From assembly GCA_015039365.1 (NCBI GenBank), contig WION01000014.1, positions 558,001-622,000 on the forward strand: a stretch of DNA of 64,000 nucleotides, in the 5' to 3' direction. Source of the stretch: Amanita rubescens (taxonomy: Eukaryota; Basidiomycota; Agaricomycetes; Agaricales; Amanitaceae). How positions within the stretch are numbered: the first letter of the stretch is position 1; every line of letters starts with the position of its first letter. The notes below the pieces were generated by a model that did not search any database, was not told the DNA's origin, and saw nothing but the letters and a program-made list of their open reading frames with translations. A program made the translations under genes and the position numbers. Positions 1 to 13,055 of this stretch are shown in pieces.

Positions 1-13
1 AAAGTTTGGAGAA

Positions 14-2981
14 ATGGTATCGGAGATCAAAGGGTTCAACGACAATTTGGAAAGCCTCTTTCCGGACATCAAGAGATATACATCTGAGAACATAAGAAAC
101 GAGATCAACCAGAGTGAGGACATTAACGCCCTGCAAACACTCGAGGAAGCTACTATGGACCAACACGAGGACATATCCTCTGCGGCTAGCGATCGACTCG
201 AGGTGATGGGGGCCACGTCTGTTGTGCGATCACGAATGTCTTGGGATCAGCACACCATTACCGAAGAGACCAACAGTGCCTCGCAGCATATTAGAAGGGT
301 TAATGCTGATGCTGAAGTTGGTGCCGGAAGCCATACAGAAGAAAAGGAATTAGACGAGCTTTCGAAGCGAATGGAAGCGGTCGAACTTTATGCGTCGAAC
401 AAGAGCGTGGGTGCATTGACGTTAAGCCTGATTGGTCCTCACAGTCATTCCGCTCGTGTGTCAGCGCACGTCTACTGGGACGGTAGAAAACCTGATGATA
501 CTTGGGATGACCAGGAAAAAGGGTTCGTGAAGAACTCGCATGCTACATTCGGTTAATCTTCCATCATCGCTTGTCTTTAGATGTAGACTGACAAACTTTA
601 GATCTCTACTACCGGAAGAGATATATCAAGAAGTCTCGACGCAATGAATACAGCTCCATTACGGATGAAGATTATGTCCTTTTCGACGTTGAAAGTGATC
701 CAAAATACGAGAACGTGAATCCTGGAACCGTCACAGTCGAAGGCTTTGGGAGGGAGTGCTGGGATTATGAACTCAATTTTGGCAAGAAGCGAGAGGAAAC
801 TATTTTTGTCTCATCCGCAGATCTACCAAACGTCCCTGCGAAAAAACTCCTGCGTAGGATTGACGAGCTTAGACGTGGTACAAGCAAATTCGGGTGGAAC
901 CTCAAGCAAGAGGAAGCTGATTTGAAGGAGTTCTTCGGCAACGCGTGGTAAGTGCGATTATTCAACCGACCCGCCTCTCTGTTTATTGTGGCAGGCATAA
1001 CAATGTCTGACTCCATAATTCCAGGACTGTACGTTACGAGACTGGCAACCGCTTTGACAACTTGCGCATCGGAGACTTCTACCACTTGCTCAATCGACGA
1101 GACATCTTCGCAGATTTCTCATCAAAGTCAAGCATTGGCCTGCAATGGGGCGGGCCCAAAGACGAAGGCATCGGTATGTGGAACGTCCTTTGGCAAATCA
1201 TCCTGGCAAAAGAATTAGCCCTACGACTTGGTAATTTTCCGGATGCATCTATGAGTGGATTTACGTACAGGGTTCTGGCATCGTTGATTGTCCAGGACCT
1301 ATGGCTCAGCAACATCGAGATCATCCTGACAGAGGGCAAAATCTTGCCGGATGACATCAAAAAGCCAGAGACTCTCGAGGAGCAAGCCAAGGCAGAAGAA
1401 TTCAAATCCAAAGGCAATGAGGCATTGAAGAAGAAGCAGTGGCAGGACGCAGTTGACCTCTATACTGAAGCCATTAAAGCTGACCTTAGTAATGCAGTCT
1501 ACCGTTCCAACAGATCAGCTGCACTTACATCCATGGAGAAATACGGGGAAGCTCGCGAAGATGCATACATTGCAACTCAGCTGGATCCTAACTATGCCAA
1601 AGCATGGGCTCGATTAGGCCTGGCAGAGAAGAAACTTGGCAATCGAAAGCGAGCACGAGATGCATATGAGCGTGCAGTCAAGGTTGCTGGCAAGGACGCC
1701 ACAAGTCTGATGAAACAAGAGTTAGCTAATGCCAAAGCGAAGATTAAGGATGATCTAGAAGCGATTGACAAAGAAACTGACATGGCAGTGAAGGACCTGC
1801 TTCGGAAGAATTATCTTGATGAGGACTGGGACATCGCTTTCATGGCGACCGAGCTTCACTCCCATGTTCACGAACAACAGGTGGAGGGATTGCTACTCTT
1901 TGCTGAGCGGATAAAGTGGCCGTATATCAACGAGGCCCGCAACTATGCTGAAGACGTTTACGGTAACCTGCGCAGTGGTCAGGTCGTTGACTTGCACCTA
2001 CACGACTGGTTGTATGGGATGACACTTCCAGGGAAATGGATGTCATTCAAGGTCATGGCGGCCCTCATCCTCTGCACACCATCCATCTCGAAGAGCTTGG
2101 GAGTTGCTCATTATTATGACTGCGGGCTTTCGCTCCCGAAGCGATCGTATTGGAGAGCCCGGACCGTGTTGGGCCGGGTCCTTGGTTGTCTCCCTGACGT
2201 AGTATCGCTATGTGGATGGATCGGACCGTGTCCATCCCTGGAATTCATCCCTCCTCTCCCAGAAGGAGCTACGAAGCTGCGTTACATTCGTCTCAAAGCG
2301 CGTCGCGTTGCTCCAATAGACTATACCCCTGACTCTGACAACAATGTAATCCATCTCGGCCATCGCCACAACCAATATGAAGCTACACGATTACAAGCCG
2401 ACGAAGACTTACCAGCCTACCTCGCCGAGATGAAAGATGCTGACAAATGGGTGATCCCAGAGCCCCCTGTGCGCGAGCTCAGCACCTGCACAATCCAGTC
2501 TATCAGGCTCAAGAAGCTTCCTCCTGACATCAATGTCGCGGCCCAGAAGGCGAGGAAGGAGATCAGTGACCAGGAAGTTGACAGCATGGCGGAGTACCGC
2601 GCCAGCATCGTCTTCACCATCGACAACAACGAGGATGCCATCACATACACGCTCTACACGAATCCAGTCTTCGTCACGCCACCGCCATGCCACCCTGGCC
2701 CCCAGGGCAGACACGAGGTCCACCTCAGAGCACTCCCCATGTACCAGAAGAATGTCTGGACGGTGGATAGGCTGAAGGATCATACTCCGGAGGATTTTGA
2801 TGATGATGTCATGGTCATCAATGCCACTGGCAAAGGGGCAGAAGCACTGGCGAGGGCATGGTGTTCAGAGCGCGGCAAGAATGCAGTCATCCGGCGTAGC
2901 GTCGGGCCATGCTTTGTTTGCGCAATAGGAGCAGCGAGCAAGGCTGGCTTGGGCACGGGGATTTTGATCTGGGTGTCGTGA
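14..2981 (+). CDS. TPR-domain protein, N-terminus possibly beyond window
   Basis: Three exons are visible, joined across introns 552-601 and 948-1024 (GT-AG, frame kept). The reading frame is open to the left edge, so the ATG at 14 may not be the true start. The middle (about 1380-1740) encodes three tetratricopeptide repeats of the SGT1/STIP1 type, with the typical GNEALKKKQW, YRSNRSAAL and AKAWARLGLAE signatures; such repeats bind partner proteins, often chaperones. The N-terminal third (charged, GPHSHSARVSAHVYWDG motif) and the C-terminal third (after about 1850) match nothing I recognise. The fungal protein is therefore probably a multidomain adaptor; TPR identity is secure, cellular role is not. 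Confidence 0.75.
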
Positions 2982-3229
2982 CTGGTTTGCAGAACGTTTT
3001 TTCTTGTATTTTATTACCTTCGAGTTTGTCTACATCCGACAAATGAGTTTCTGATCTAGTTTTTCATAATCACAGCTGTTAGGGCGGGGAATGAACGTTT
3101 GAACTTACACAACGAAAGTATCGGAATTGTGCATTTGGCCAACACAATGTGGAACGATCGGCTTGTCGGTTGCGTAATCGCCGGGTCTTTCTTGCATATC
3201 ATTCCAGGCTCTAGCGACATGTCGCTGAC

Positions 3230-5281
3230 ATGCTCTCTCTTCGTCGCTTTCATCTGACTACAAATTCATCGTTTGCCTCTGCCCGTCATAAAAATTTTCC
3301 ACGCCGCCTAGCCTACTTCGGCCTTGGCCTCGGTACCATCTACGTTGTCGACAATCAGTACAATGCCAGTGCCATTGTCCGAAATTTGCGTACCTTGTGG
3401 ACTTGCGCTGCTGTAACTCTGGATTACAAGCTCAACTTTACGCAAGAAAAATCGGATCAAATACCACTTCTGCAAGAGCGCGTCGCAGAACGAGTCTACA
3501 ATCTTCTTACTTCTAATGGTGGTCTCTACATTAAGATCGGGTAACGTCCATTCTCCAGCTTGAGACACTAGCTCATATTATCTCAGGCAAGCCATCGGTG
3601 CAAATGCTGCCATTCTCCCAAAACCGATGCAAGTCAAGTTTGCATCGCTATTCGACGATGCCCCCCAGATCCCATACTCGGTTGTTCGCAAAGTCTTTGA
3701 AAAGGAGCTGGGGCGCCCCCCTAGTGGGCCAGGAGGGGTGTTTGAGGTGTTTGAGGAGAAAGCCGTTGCCAGTGCCAGTATTGCCCAAGTTCATAAGGCA
3801 AAATTGTGGCCAAAACCAGGCGACACAGAAGAGGAATGGGTTGCTGTCAAAGTCCAGAAGCCCTCGGTCGCAAAACAGATGGAGTGGGACCTGGCTGCAT
3901 TTCGGATTGTCATGTGGATGTTTGAGCACTGGGCGTTTGACCTTCCCGCATACTTCGTTGTCGGTGTGTCCACATGCGATATGCACTTCTAGCCATTCTT
4001 ATAAACTTTAGATTTCATCTCTGGACACCTGCGCCAGGAACTTGACTTTATTCGAGAAGCCAGCAATGCCCAGCGTACGGCCGCCTACGTCGAATCTGAA
4101 CCTCACCTAAAGGGAAAGGTCTATATACCCAAAGTCTATACGGAATACTCAACGAAGCGTGTTCTCACTGCCGAGTGGATAGAGGGCGTGAGGCTTAGCG
4201 ATCGGACATCCGTACGGCGTTTAATGGGCGAAAGCGTTAACGATCAATCTGGGCCGATACCTTCTTCGTATTCTGCTTCTACACCCCTGGATCTATTACC
4301 TTCATGTCTACACTCTACGTCGTCATATGCCCCTCTGCCGTTGAGCCTACCAAAACCACTCAAAGGTGGCATGAAGGCCGCGATGCAAACTATGGTCGAA
4401 TTGTTCTCCGCTCAAATGTTCGAGTGGGGCTGGGTACACTGCGATCCTCATCCCGGAAACGTCATCATACGTCCCAATCCTTCCCGTCCCTCTCATCCTC
4501 AACTCGTCTTGATCGATCACGGATTATATGTAGAGGTACCGGAAGATTTCAGAAGAGAGTGGGTAGCCCTGTGGAGAGGCATGCTTGAAGGCGACTTCAA
4601 AAAGGTACAAATTATTACCAAGAACTGGGGCTTGGGCATACCGGATCTTTTCGCCAGCTTAACATTGATGAGACCCGTCATTCTGAGGAAAGGCAGGCCT
4701 GCCAAGAAAATGAATGCCGACGAAACGCAAAAGGCACAGAGAAAGCCGACGCAGTACGAAATGGGCGTTTTGATGAAGCAGAGGCTGAAAGGATTTCTAA
4801 CTGACACAGATCGGATGCCCAAGGTGCTCATATTTTTAATGAGGAATATGAGGTGAGTTGGGATGTTCGTCCGCTCGCGTCGTCAACTGATTATGTATGC
4901 AAGAATGGTTCAAGGCATGTGATGCTCGTCTATGTAATTCTTCATGAGTGCTAGAACAACGCAGGAAATAACCATTCTTTTGGTTCACCGGTTAATCGCA
5001 TCAAAATTACCGGCCTCTGGGCATCGCGCGCCTTGACCCGATCTCGAAACCTTGCATGGAACGAGAGGCTAAAGGAGTATTGGCACCACTTTGTGTTCAG
5101 ATGTGCACTCTTCGCACTTGATCTCGCTTTCTGGAAGAGCAAGTTGGTTGAGTGGCTGAGAGAAAAGGTGTTAGGGAAGCATAGGAGAGGTGGGTTTGAA
5201 GAGGAATTGGAGAAGAATGTAAGAGACTTTGCGCGAGAGAGTTTCGGCATTGATGTGGCTGAAAGCGTATTTGCCGCGTGA
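3230..5281 (+). CDS. ABC1/UbiB-family atypical kinase (ADCK1/Mcp2-like), mitochondrial
   Basis: Five exons, introns 3541-3586, 3964-4011, 4853-4903 and a GC-AG intron 4915-4964. Family signatures follow in order: KIGQ (the KxGQ motif, split by intron 1), the alanine-rich loop ASIAQVH, AVKVQKP with the nucleotide-binding lysine, QELDF, the catalytic HCDPHPGN, and LIDHG in place of DFG. UbiB proteins act in mitochondria on lipid or coenzyme Q homeostasis; the SPVNRIKITG stretch after the HPGN block fits the ADCK1/Mcp2 branch better than Coq8. The N-terminus (LRRFHLTTNSSFASARHKNFPRR) is basic and hydroxylated like a mitochondrial presequence, followed by a short hydrophobic segment. An insert of about 40 residues rich in Ser/Pro lies before KGGMKAAMQ. 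Confidence 0.9.
4915..4964 (+). other. GC-AG intron
   Basis: Splicing with donor GCATGT at 4915 and acceptor GCAG at 4964 is the only way I find to join MVQ to GNNHSFGSPVNRIK, the expected conserved run of this family. No GT donor gives an open frame. Confidence 0.75.
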
Positions 5282-6781
5282 ACGTCGAACTCGCTCTCTC
5301 AAGCGTGCAAGCGTAACTTATACCTCGATTTAATCGGGTCAGCGTTCATTAGACTATTACAGGTGCATATTGGATAATTGTTGGTGGCCTTCTTGAAAAG
5401 ACGTGTGCCGTTCAGGCTTTTACCCAGAGCGGTCTTGCCTGATCCAAGTGTCGGAAATAGTTCCTCATGGACAATTTTTGGAGAACCTTGGGTTTATCCG
5501 TGTGAAGGTGTCATTCGATTATCGGCGTTTGAAGGTGTGTTCCTAGCAGTTGCAGGATTCCGTGTTTCTCCCGATACCGATCGACATCAGACCATTACTG
5601 GATAGTATTGCGCCTAGAATTCTTTCCTTGGTCAAAAAAAAACCGGTATCAAAAGGATTTTCAAGACCATGTAAGTATCATACTATCCTGGTTGTTGGCA
5701 GATCTGAGATGGCGGCGTATATACAGATGGCCCGTAGATACAGCCCACACTATTTCTCAGAATCTTGTCAACAGCGTCGTACGTGCAGAGGACAAGCGGC
5801 ACTTATCTTCAGCGGAAAGCATATATAAACTTTTCCAAAACTTTGATGATATCCACAAAGGACGGAATATTCCGGTACCATCGAGCAGGAAGAAAAGCAA
5901 CCAGAAGAGGAGAGGGTAGATGGATCAAAAAAATTCATTTTTCCGAGGAAACCATGGTGAAGCCACCTATGCAAACCTCAAATATCAAGCATTATCTTCG
6001 GCCAACTTCCTTTCTTAACTTTTGCACCAACTTCTAGTCGGGGAAGAAGACAACCCAAAGTCAAGGCTTATTCTTGTATATACCATACGTACAATGGACA
6101 CCCTACCGTGCACAACAGGATCTAAACGGGTATTTTGAAAAAAGATCAAAAGCTTTCGGTCTGGAATGGGAAAGGAAACCAGTCTATGCAAAAGTGGCAG
6201 AGAGGTGGTAAAACATTGTTGTGAAAGAGTGGGCAAAGCGTTTTGAAGGGAAGAGCGGAGAATTATCAAATTTGAAAATTGCACGAAGAGGGAAGTACCG
6301 AATATAATGTTGGTTGAGCTATTCCTTGTGCAGCGTGTCCTTTGTAATGGACAAGTCGTAGACACTAGAAGGAAATAGACTATGCATGGGTATAAACTGA
6401 AGCTTGGCCTGTCTTGATAATATGATGGCACTTCAATCAAGGCACCCGCTCTTGGCATTGATTTAGTCGAAGGTGAGCCTTACAAGAGCTATCACAAGTA
6501 AAATCATGAGGTGGCGATCAGATTGTCGCACCGTCGATCAATGCGATGCAAAGGCAAAAATGGTAACTTGCCTCTCACGAGCAGCTCACACGTCGATATG
6601 AACTATGAACGCCTGGACTGGTTAATTTTTGCTGTCCGACACGGGCCTGCGACACACAGCGGTCGACAAGGGACAACATACTCACTCCTCTTGCGTCAAG
6701 AGCACCCTAACAAAGTCGTGCTGTCAGCGCAGGCGGCCATGGACATAAAGTCCTCGTCTTGCGGACGAGCTTGTTTATACC
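5282..6781. other. Intergenic, no supported gene
   Basis: About 1.5 kb downstream of the ABC1-like gene. Only short open frames without convincing starts, splice-consistent extensions or recognisable motifs are present. No RNA gene or repeat was seen. Confidence 0.4.
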
Positions 6782-7072
6782 ATGCCACTATCAAAGGAAC
6801 GTTCTCGCGCATCAACATATACAATAGCTGCTGTGCCAACACCTGCTTTGGCTACGACTCCGGCTGTCAGCAACAGAAGGGATTTCAAAACAAAGGACAT
6901 TGTTTTTACCATCGCTCTGACAATTTTTATTGCCGCTGTTGTCGGCACTATTATCGCTTACTGCATAGACAGTGTAATTAATCTGTATCGGGAACACAAG
7001 CGATCACGAGCACTGGGAATGAGGGTGCTGGACATCGAAGTGCGACTTCTTTTTTTTTTTTGTTGTCCCTGA
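6782..7072 (+). CDS. Possible small single-pass membrane protein
   Basis: An ATG-started frame of 96 codons with a Ser/Thr/Ala/Pro-rich N-terminal part, a basic patch (RRDFKTK) and one clear hydrophobic helix (VFTIALTIFIAAVVGTIIAY), then a basic tail. The last ten residues come from a T-rich tract that looks like an intron polypyrimidine run, so the true 3' end may be spliced: a donor at GAA|GTGCGA and acceptors at 7078 or 7088 are possible. I do not recognise the family. If real, it would be a tail-anchored or type II protein. Confidence 0.35.
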   Translation: MPLSKERSRASTYTIAAVPTPALATTPAVSNRRDFKTKDIVFTIALTIFIAAVVGTIIAYCIDSVINLYREHKRSRALGMRVLDIEVRLLFFFCCP

Positions 7073-7965
7073 TTCAGTAGCTTACAGACCTGTCATGCAT
7101 GCTTCTTACCGGAGGTCAAAGTTTACAGCATTCCTTGTTCCACACCCCGACATTACTTTGGCGCTCATGCTGCATCTTCCGATTGGATTTACTGCCCCTT
7201 AGGACGGGTATTGCAGCGTCTCCGTCCCTTTTTTTGATGACACCATGAATGATTCTGCGAATTATGCAACAATGGATTTCCCAATACATTCCGCGTATAC
7301 TCACCAGTGACACGTATAATTATCCCAGAAGAGGAATCTCTAAATAGTCTTCCACTTTCAGTCGTCGACGGGGTGACGGGAAAATGTTCAGCATGATGGC
7401 GGCGCTAACCCGCATGGGAGACTTTTCGCCTGGCTACTCTACTATGACCGGCAGCGTGGTAGAACGAAGGACAGTGTGATTAATGCTGACATGGAGATCA
7501 ACGGAGGAAAAAAGAACCGATAAATTCAACGTCTTGAGGTAAATAATTCATGCGACCAGATCTTGAGTTTGAGCCCATACGTACTGCAAGATTACGTTCA
7601 GTTTCACTATTTTTCTCATCTTACTCCGGTATGTCTACATGTGTGATAGTAGTTTACGAACCATGATGCATGTGCATGAACCGTAGCAGCGGACTGATCG
7701 CTCTCTGCTCGATTCCGAGGTGTTTTGGCTAATTTCCGTGATTTTCGTGTTATAGCGTACTTCGAGTTCTTCTGTTGTAGATCTGCTTTTACGTCCTGTG
7801 GAGAGGTTTTAGTAGCAGTTAAGTTGCCTCGATGCGTGGGAGATCCGAGAAGTAAATCATTATTAGGTAATTGCCATCACCATCGTCTGGCACCGCTATC
7901 ATGGTCGAGCAATGTATGTAACTAACTGGCGTACGGCATCTTCTAATCTTTTCATGTAGCTCAGT
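7073..7965. other. Intergenic, no supported gene
   Basis: Nothing coding is evident. The final part is presumably the promoter and leader of the small gene starting at 7966. Confidence 0.4.
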
Positions 7966-8476
7966 ATGCAGCAGCAGCCAGCGTGCCTCTCATCAAATAC
8001 CCCAGTTTACGAGTCCCGCATCCAGTACGTGACTTGGATTCGGTCGCCATGATGCTCATGTGGACCGCTTCGCCAGGTCGAGTTGCCCCCTGATATCCAT
8101 CCCTTACCAGATTCTGTCAATGCATATGTGAGTGAGAACATATAATTTTTGTCGTGCAGATCTCATGTACTTTTAGTTTGTTTATCCGTTCACTCTAGAG
8201 CCACATGTCCTCTCCGTGGAATCCTCGAGAAGGAGCACTATCGCAGCTCACACCGCGAGAAGGCAGGCCTACCTTCTCGCAAGAGAGGAAGAGAAAGAAA
8301 AAAGGAAACGAGATGCACTTCGAAAGATTGCCCCGGGTTTTGAACCTCAAGCTGTGCTGGTGCCGATCAGGGCTGCCTCGAATACAGAGCCAAATGAGGG
8401 CGAGCAAACTAAGTCTGTCATGGACAATCTCGTTGAGCAACTGGCTGCTCTTGAGTCGCTGCATTCCTCCAGTTAA
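7966..8476 (+). CDS. Small spliced gene, likely conserved fungal protein (137 aa)
   Basis: Three exons, 7966-8028, 8077-8127 and 8177-8476, joined by two introns of 48-49 nt with good borders (GTGACT..CCAG and GTGAGT..TTAG), both phase 0. The joined protein has a continuous central stretch reading VELPPDIHPLPDSVNAY then FVYPFTLEPHVLSVESSRR, which continues across the splice as one motif; this periodic, proline-spaced pattern is typical of real protein. The C-terminal half is basic and coiled-coil-like (AREEEKEKRKRDALRK) and ends in a leucine-rich helix. I recall similar sequences in other fungi but no function. Short exons make it easy to miss in annotation. Confidence 0.65.
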
Positions 8477-8583
8477 GTAGACGTTGCAGCTGTTGGGAAT
8501 GCCTAGGCTTCGTTGGTATCTACGATATGAATTACACGGTTAATCCCTCCTAATATAAACATTTTGTTGCATTATTTCCAATC

Positions 8584-10191
8584 TTATGTAGCATTGCACC
8601 ACACGTTGCCCCATCGATCCTGAGCGACACCAGTTACACCTTTGCCCCGAACACCGTCGAACCCGTCGATGTAACCCACTCCGTAACTTACACCCGCATT
8701 GAATCTCGGAACAGGGCATTTAAACTGGAGGAATGGGGGGCATGCCCGAGCCGCAGCGTTGCATGTTTCTATGCACGGCAGCAACATCTGATAGCTGGTC
8801 CCTAGAGCAGGCAGGTTGGTGTTTCGGGGATTTGAACTTCCCGACGACGTTGGGGCAGGAACGGGGAACAGAGCTGACAACATCTGTTGCTGACCAGATG
8901 ATCCAGTGGGCCACACCCCAATGCCGGTAGCTGTTGAAGCCGGTGGTGTTGTCGTAAAGCTATCAGGACGCTGCGGGCTGGGCTCGCCGCAGCGGATGAA
9001 ACTAACGGCACACAGCCACTGACGATACGCTGTCTGGCAGTCCTGGCAAGTGACAAGCGGAGAATACATATCTCGACCACAAGGAAATGTCAACAAATTT
9101 GCCGTGAAGTTCGTAAGAGAAACTGAAAGAGGGTCAGAGACATTTGCAGGGATTGATGTGCTGTCAAACGCCGTCTGTCCACTCGGTAAGAGTGATGAAT
9201 CGAGCGGAACCGAGTAAGCCACTGAGGGACAATATGGTAACGAATGGGCAAGGGTGCAAGGGAAAGCAGCTGATACTTCTAATCAGACACGCGTTCTTGA
9301 GACGTTTTGGCAATAAATGGCACAGACCTGTTTTTGTTGCAAAGTAAATTGGTCCACTAACTTTGGTACCATCTTGCACTACATAGGCAGTATAATTGGT
9401 AGATGGTGCAAGACCACCAATTAACCACTGATTTCTCCAACCGTCTACGCCTCTCGACCAAACGGTCTGGTTTAATATAGTACCCACGTTAGATGACTGC
9501 TGGGCGTTGATACCGCAGCCTGTCTGGGGAATAGCTGTAAGCGCAACACTGTTATCCTGGGGAGAGGTTGGAGCTAGAACGAGCGAAAAATTTGATGCCT
9601 GGGTGCCAATATATTGGGGTATGTAAAGGTTAGCCTGCGGTAAGGTATAATTGGGGAATTGTGGCTCTGGTGGAAGCTCCACTAAAGCAAATGGTGCGGA
9701 AAACAATATTGCCTGATTGGATGTCGAGTCCCCCAGAAGGGGTAGAGCAGTGAGCAGTTCGTGGATTGGGCCTGACGAAAAGAGCTATTTGGCTGCCATA
9801 TTTGAGAGGTTCTCAGACGCTTACCTGAGTCACTTACACCGACTTCAAATGATCCTTGACCGCTCACTGAGAGTACACCACCATTTGGAAAAGGTCCTGT
9901 GAATTGACCCAGCCCTTGATCCAGGACGATTTCAGCGCCTCCTGTAGGTCCAGGATCACTTGAAGGACTCGAGTTACTGTTCGTAAGGAAGAAGCGTTGA
10001 TCAGAACCTCCAGTACTGTCTGAGCACGAGGCAACTGTTATGGTAAGACTAGGACCATTTGGAATAGTAAATACGGGGGGCGTGGTCGACTGAGCAACGG
10101 ATATGACTTCATTCAAAGGTAGTGGTTGTCGTACTATTTGCGCGGTGGTGATAACGGCACACAGAAGGCACAGAAGTGTCTGAGATAGCAT
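8584..10191 (-). CDS. MID1: Mid1-like stretch-activated calcium channel regulatory subunit
   Basis: Three exons (10191-9838, 9712-9328, 9269-8584) give 474 residues; the introns are 9713-9837 and 9270-9327. The ATG at 10191 begins a signal peptide (MLSQTLLCLLCAVITTAQ). The extracellular part is rich in Ser/Thr/Asn glycosylation sites. The C-terminal half carries the Mid1 cysteine pattern: a LAHSLPYCPSVAYSVPL run, NFTANLLTFPCG, CQDCQTAYRQWLCAV followed by a conserved RC, and more cysteines to the end. Mid1 partners Cch1 in the plasma membrane to form the high-affinity calcium influx system used in mating, stress and wall damage. Yeast Mid1 is 548 aa, so length is ordinary. An upstream ATG at 10284 exists but would mask the signal peptide. 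Confidence 0.85.
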
Positions 10192-10762
10192 GGCATAGTC
10201 CACGATAGTCCACAAGGCTAACTGCTGATGCAATGCGCTGACGTGTCGGTCACGTATCACACCGATCCCACCGCCAACAATCAATTAACACTCTCAATTT
10301 TGTCACCGTTAACTTCCTTTATACATCCTACGTAAGAATACTACAGCATATGCGCAGCACCTGTCGGTTTCAAACGCTCTGGCTGCAATCGCAATCCCAT
10401 AATTTGTTTTTTGTAGTTTGTGTAATTTTAACATCTTTACATATGTGCGTGGCATCTCCAGCTCCTTGGAACTGACAGCCGACCCTGGAAAAATAACAAT
10501 CGATATACGCAGGTCCCCAATAATTTTCACCGAGGAGTCAGGCAGGTTTCCGTATCGCCAAGTAGTACCAAAATGGTGGCGTGCTCATATTATTACATAT
10601 CGATATGTACCTACACAGCGAACCTAGAGTACACGTTCTGTGAAAACCCAACGAAAACGATTAAGACCAAAGCGATTAAGTAAAACCCATGATCAAGAGA
10701 AAAGAAAACACCAAAAGAGAGTGTGGTCCATTTTTAAGACTGCATGTATAATCTATGATCCC
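10192..10762. other. Intergenic between MID1-like and zinc-finger genes
   Basis: About 570 bp holding the MID1 promoter and the 3' flank of the zinc-finger gene, both on the - strand. No further gene is seen. Confidence 0.45.
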
Positions 10763-11814
10763 TCAACTGTTCATCCATCGCGTTGTACCATGTGCTACGG
10801 GGCACTTGTGGTTTCCGAGGGTCTTTCTCGATGAGAAAAACCTGCCGCAATCCTCACACAGAAATTCGCAAATCTTCCCATGTTTGGAAACCTCGTGTCG
10901 AAGCCGATCGTGTTGCCGAGAGAACCTTTCTGAGCAACCAAGCTGGCATGGGAATGATGGCTTGGCCTTCGGTTTATGCGCCTCCATGTGGACGCGTAAT
11001 GTGTATTGGCTCGTAAACCTACGCGCACAACCCTCGATCAGGCAGGGGAACCGGCGTCTCGCGTCAGCTGGGTCACTTTCGCTTTGGGCTGGGGATTGCT
11101 CTCGCGAAATTGACCCATCGAATGCCGAGGGGACATCTAGATATCCCACAAACGTGCTTGGAATGTGAGGTGACGAGGAGCAGGATGGGGGAGCAGAGCG
11201 ACTTGGGTGTATCAACGTCGCGTCAAGAGAGATTGCGACTGAACTAGGAGGCAAAAGTTCGTGCATCAGCACCGAAGAAAAGGAATTGTCATAGACATTG
11301 TATTTGTCCGCATCCAAGCCTGTCCAAAAGTTAAATTCATGGGAAATTCATGGCACTCATGCTTAACGTACTATAGGATTCGTGGAACGCGTTGTCACTA
11401 GCAGAATAATGTACGAAAGGCATTTCGCCTTGAGAATGGAACGGTGAATGTGTATTGATGTTGAGGGTCCAACCAAAATGCTGTTGGTCTCCTTCAGATA
11501 CAAAATATAGTGAGCAAAAACGTATGAATTTATTGATGTATGCTCACCATTGTGATAATGAAAATTCTGTGGATATGAACCTACGCAGCAATGAGCAAAT
11601 TTTAAAATCACTGAACCAGAAGAATTACCTGCATGGTGAGAGTGAGGCATGGCAGACGCGTCGCTGAAGTGGGTATTGCCACCATAAAGCCCAGGCTCCT
11701 GCCCTGAATATCCGAATTGGCTCGCTGTTAATGGGCGAAGGTCAATGTCGGCGACGTCGGAGGCAAAGAGGTCCACATTTACTTACTGTGTGAGGACGGA
11801 AGTTGTGTATTCAT
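10763..11814 (-). CDS. C2H2 zinc-finger protein, putative transcription factor
   Basis: Five exons (11814-11787, 11724-11629, 11580-11548, 11491-11372, 11319-10763) whose summed length is exactly 834 nt, 277 residues. The N-terminal half is Ser/His/Gly/Gln-rich and disordered, as in activation domains. The C-terminal part holds two complete fingers and a third partial one: FPCLIEGCARRFTSQYTL with HMEAH, FPCQLGCSERFSRQHDRL with HEVSKH, and FLCEDCGRFFSSRKTLGNH ending in C. The first two fingers carry a C-x4-C or C-x3-C spacing. The short linkers suggest tandem DNA contact. No specific pathway can be named. Confidence 0.75.
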
Positions 11815-13055
11815 TGTTTTAGTCCTGCGAATGTTTGATGCTATAGATGATGGGCGTTGTGGAGCTGTGGAGCTTTGTGATGCAGGGGCTGAAGAAGGCG
11901 GGGGTGAACGGCCTCCGTTAAGTACTTCGGATTAATCAGGTTTTAAAAGCGAATAACGTTCATTGGTGAGCTATATTTGAAAAAAAAATGATGACAGTCA
12001 CAGCGGTCTTCAAAGAACGATACAGTCCAGATTTCGCAAATAAAGGGACAAGGTCGAGGAATATACGGCAAGTTGGGTAAATTGATTTATGATGTGGACC
12101 AGGCACCAGGGCATATACATTAGCCCTGAACGATCTGTCCTGCGTCGATCAGACCTGTTCCTTCCGAGCGCTGAATTCCGTGATTAACGAGCAGTGCCTG
12201 AGGACATACATGATATTAGTGCATAACGTTTCAAGGGAAACTGGGGAAGTGGTCATCCCCTAGAGGCATGCTGTGCTGTGGCACTTTGACCTATGGAAAC
12301 GGGGTGCACAATTATGCACCGAGAAGCTGTGCGAATGCGATCCGTTGATCGTCACCAATGCTTGCTGGAAGGAAGGATATCCTTCTTTGGAAGCCCATCC
12401 AGAACATCTTACAATGTAGCATGATCAGATCTTGTTCAGTGCCAACGGAAAGTTTCTGTTTCGCCTCATGTCCAGGTCAAAGCCGCGTGGTTTTCCGATT
12501 CTTGTGTAGCAGCCATATTGGATTAAGCTTCTTGTGACCCTAAACCTTACCATTAGGCATTAGCAGTTATCGGTTACTTATAACTTCAGATAGTACCTCT
12601 TCAGGTTGTACCTCGTAAATCTTGTTCCTGTGAGTACCACAAATGTCGGGGCCGATCTGACCCCGAGCAACAGACGTGAGAACATATTTCTCAATCCAGA
12701 TAGGACTTGACCCTACAAACCCAAAATTCATACTGTTGGTACCTGTGGACTAGATTTCTAGTGTTAGACGTGAATCAACTGTCACGGTGGGGGGCAATGC
12801 CCGTCTTGAAGATTTCTGGCAATATGACATGCATGCTCCTAGCGCTGATAGGTCGGACGGGGCCCAGTCCAGCGTCCGCGTGATGAAAGATGACTTCTGG
12901 AGGTCCAGATGCTGCACTCATGTCTGTTTTACCCCTTCTCTGCCATAAGATGGCTAGATGGGCTGACGGAGAAGTAAGCCGAAATTGTTTCACGACTCGG
13001 CTTAGATGTCGGCAAGCGGTGCTTCCGTTACGGTACCGTAGCGGTTTCGGGGGGC
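11815..13055. other. Long intergenic region, function unresolved
   Basis: The first several hundred bases are presumably the promoter of the zinc-finger gene. Short open stretches on the - strand (for example at 12122-12200, reading ALLVNHGIQRSEGTGLIDAG before a stop) hint at an exon, but I could not chain them into a gene. Confidence 0.3.

Noticed and set aside
6015..6458. 147-codon open frame on -
   Set aside because: No recognisable motif, poor composition and no splice partners.
12122..12200. Exon-like stretch on - ending in a stop
   Set aside because: Could not be chained with other exons, so not called as a gene.
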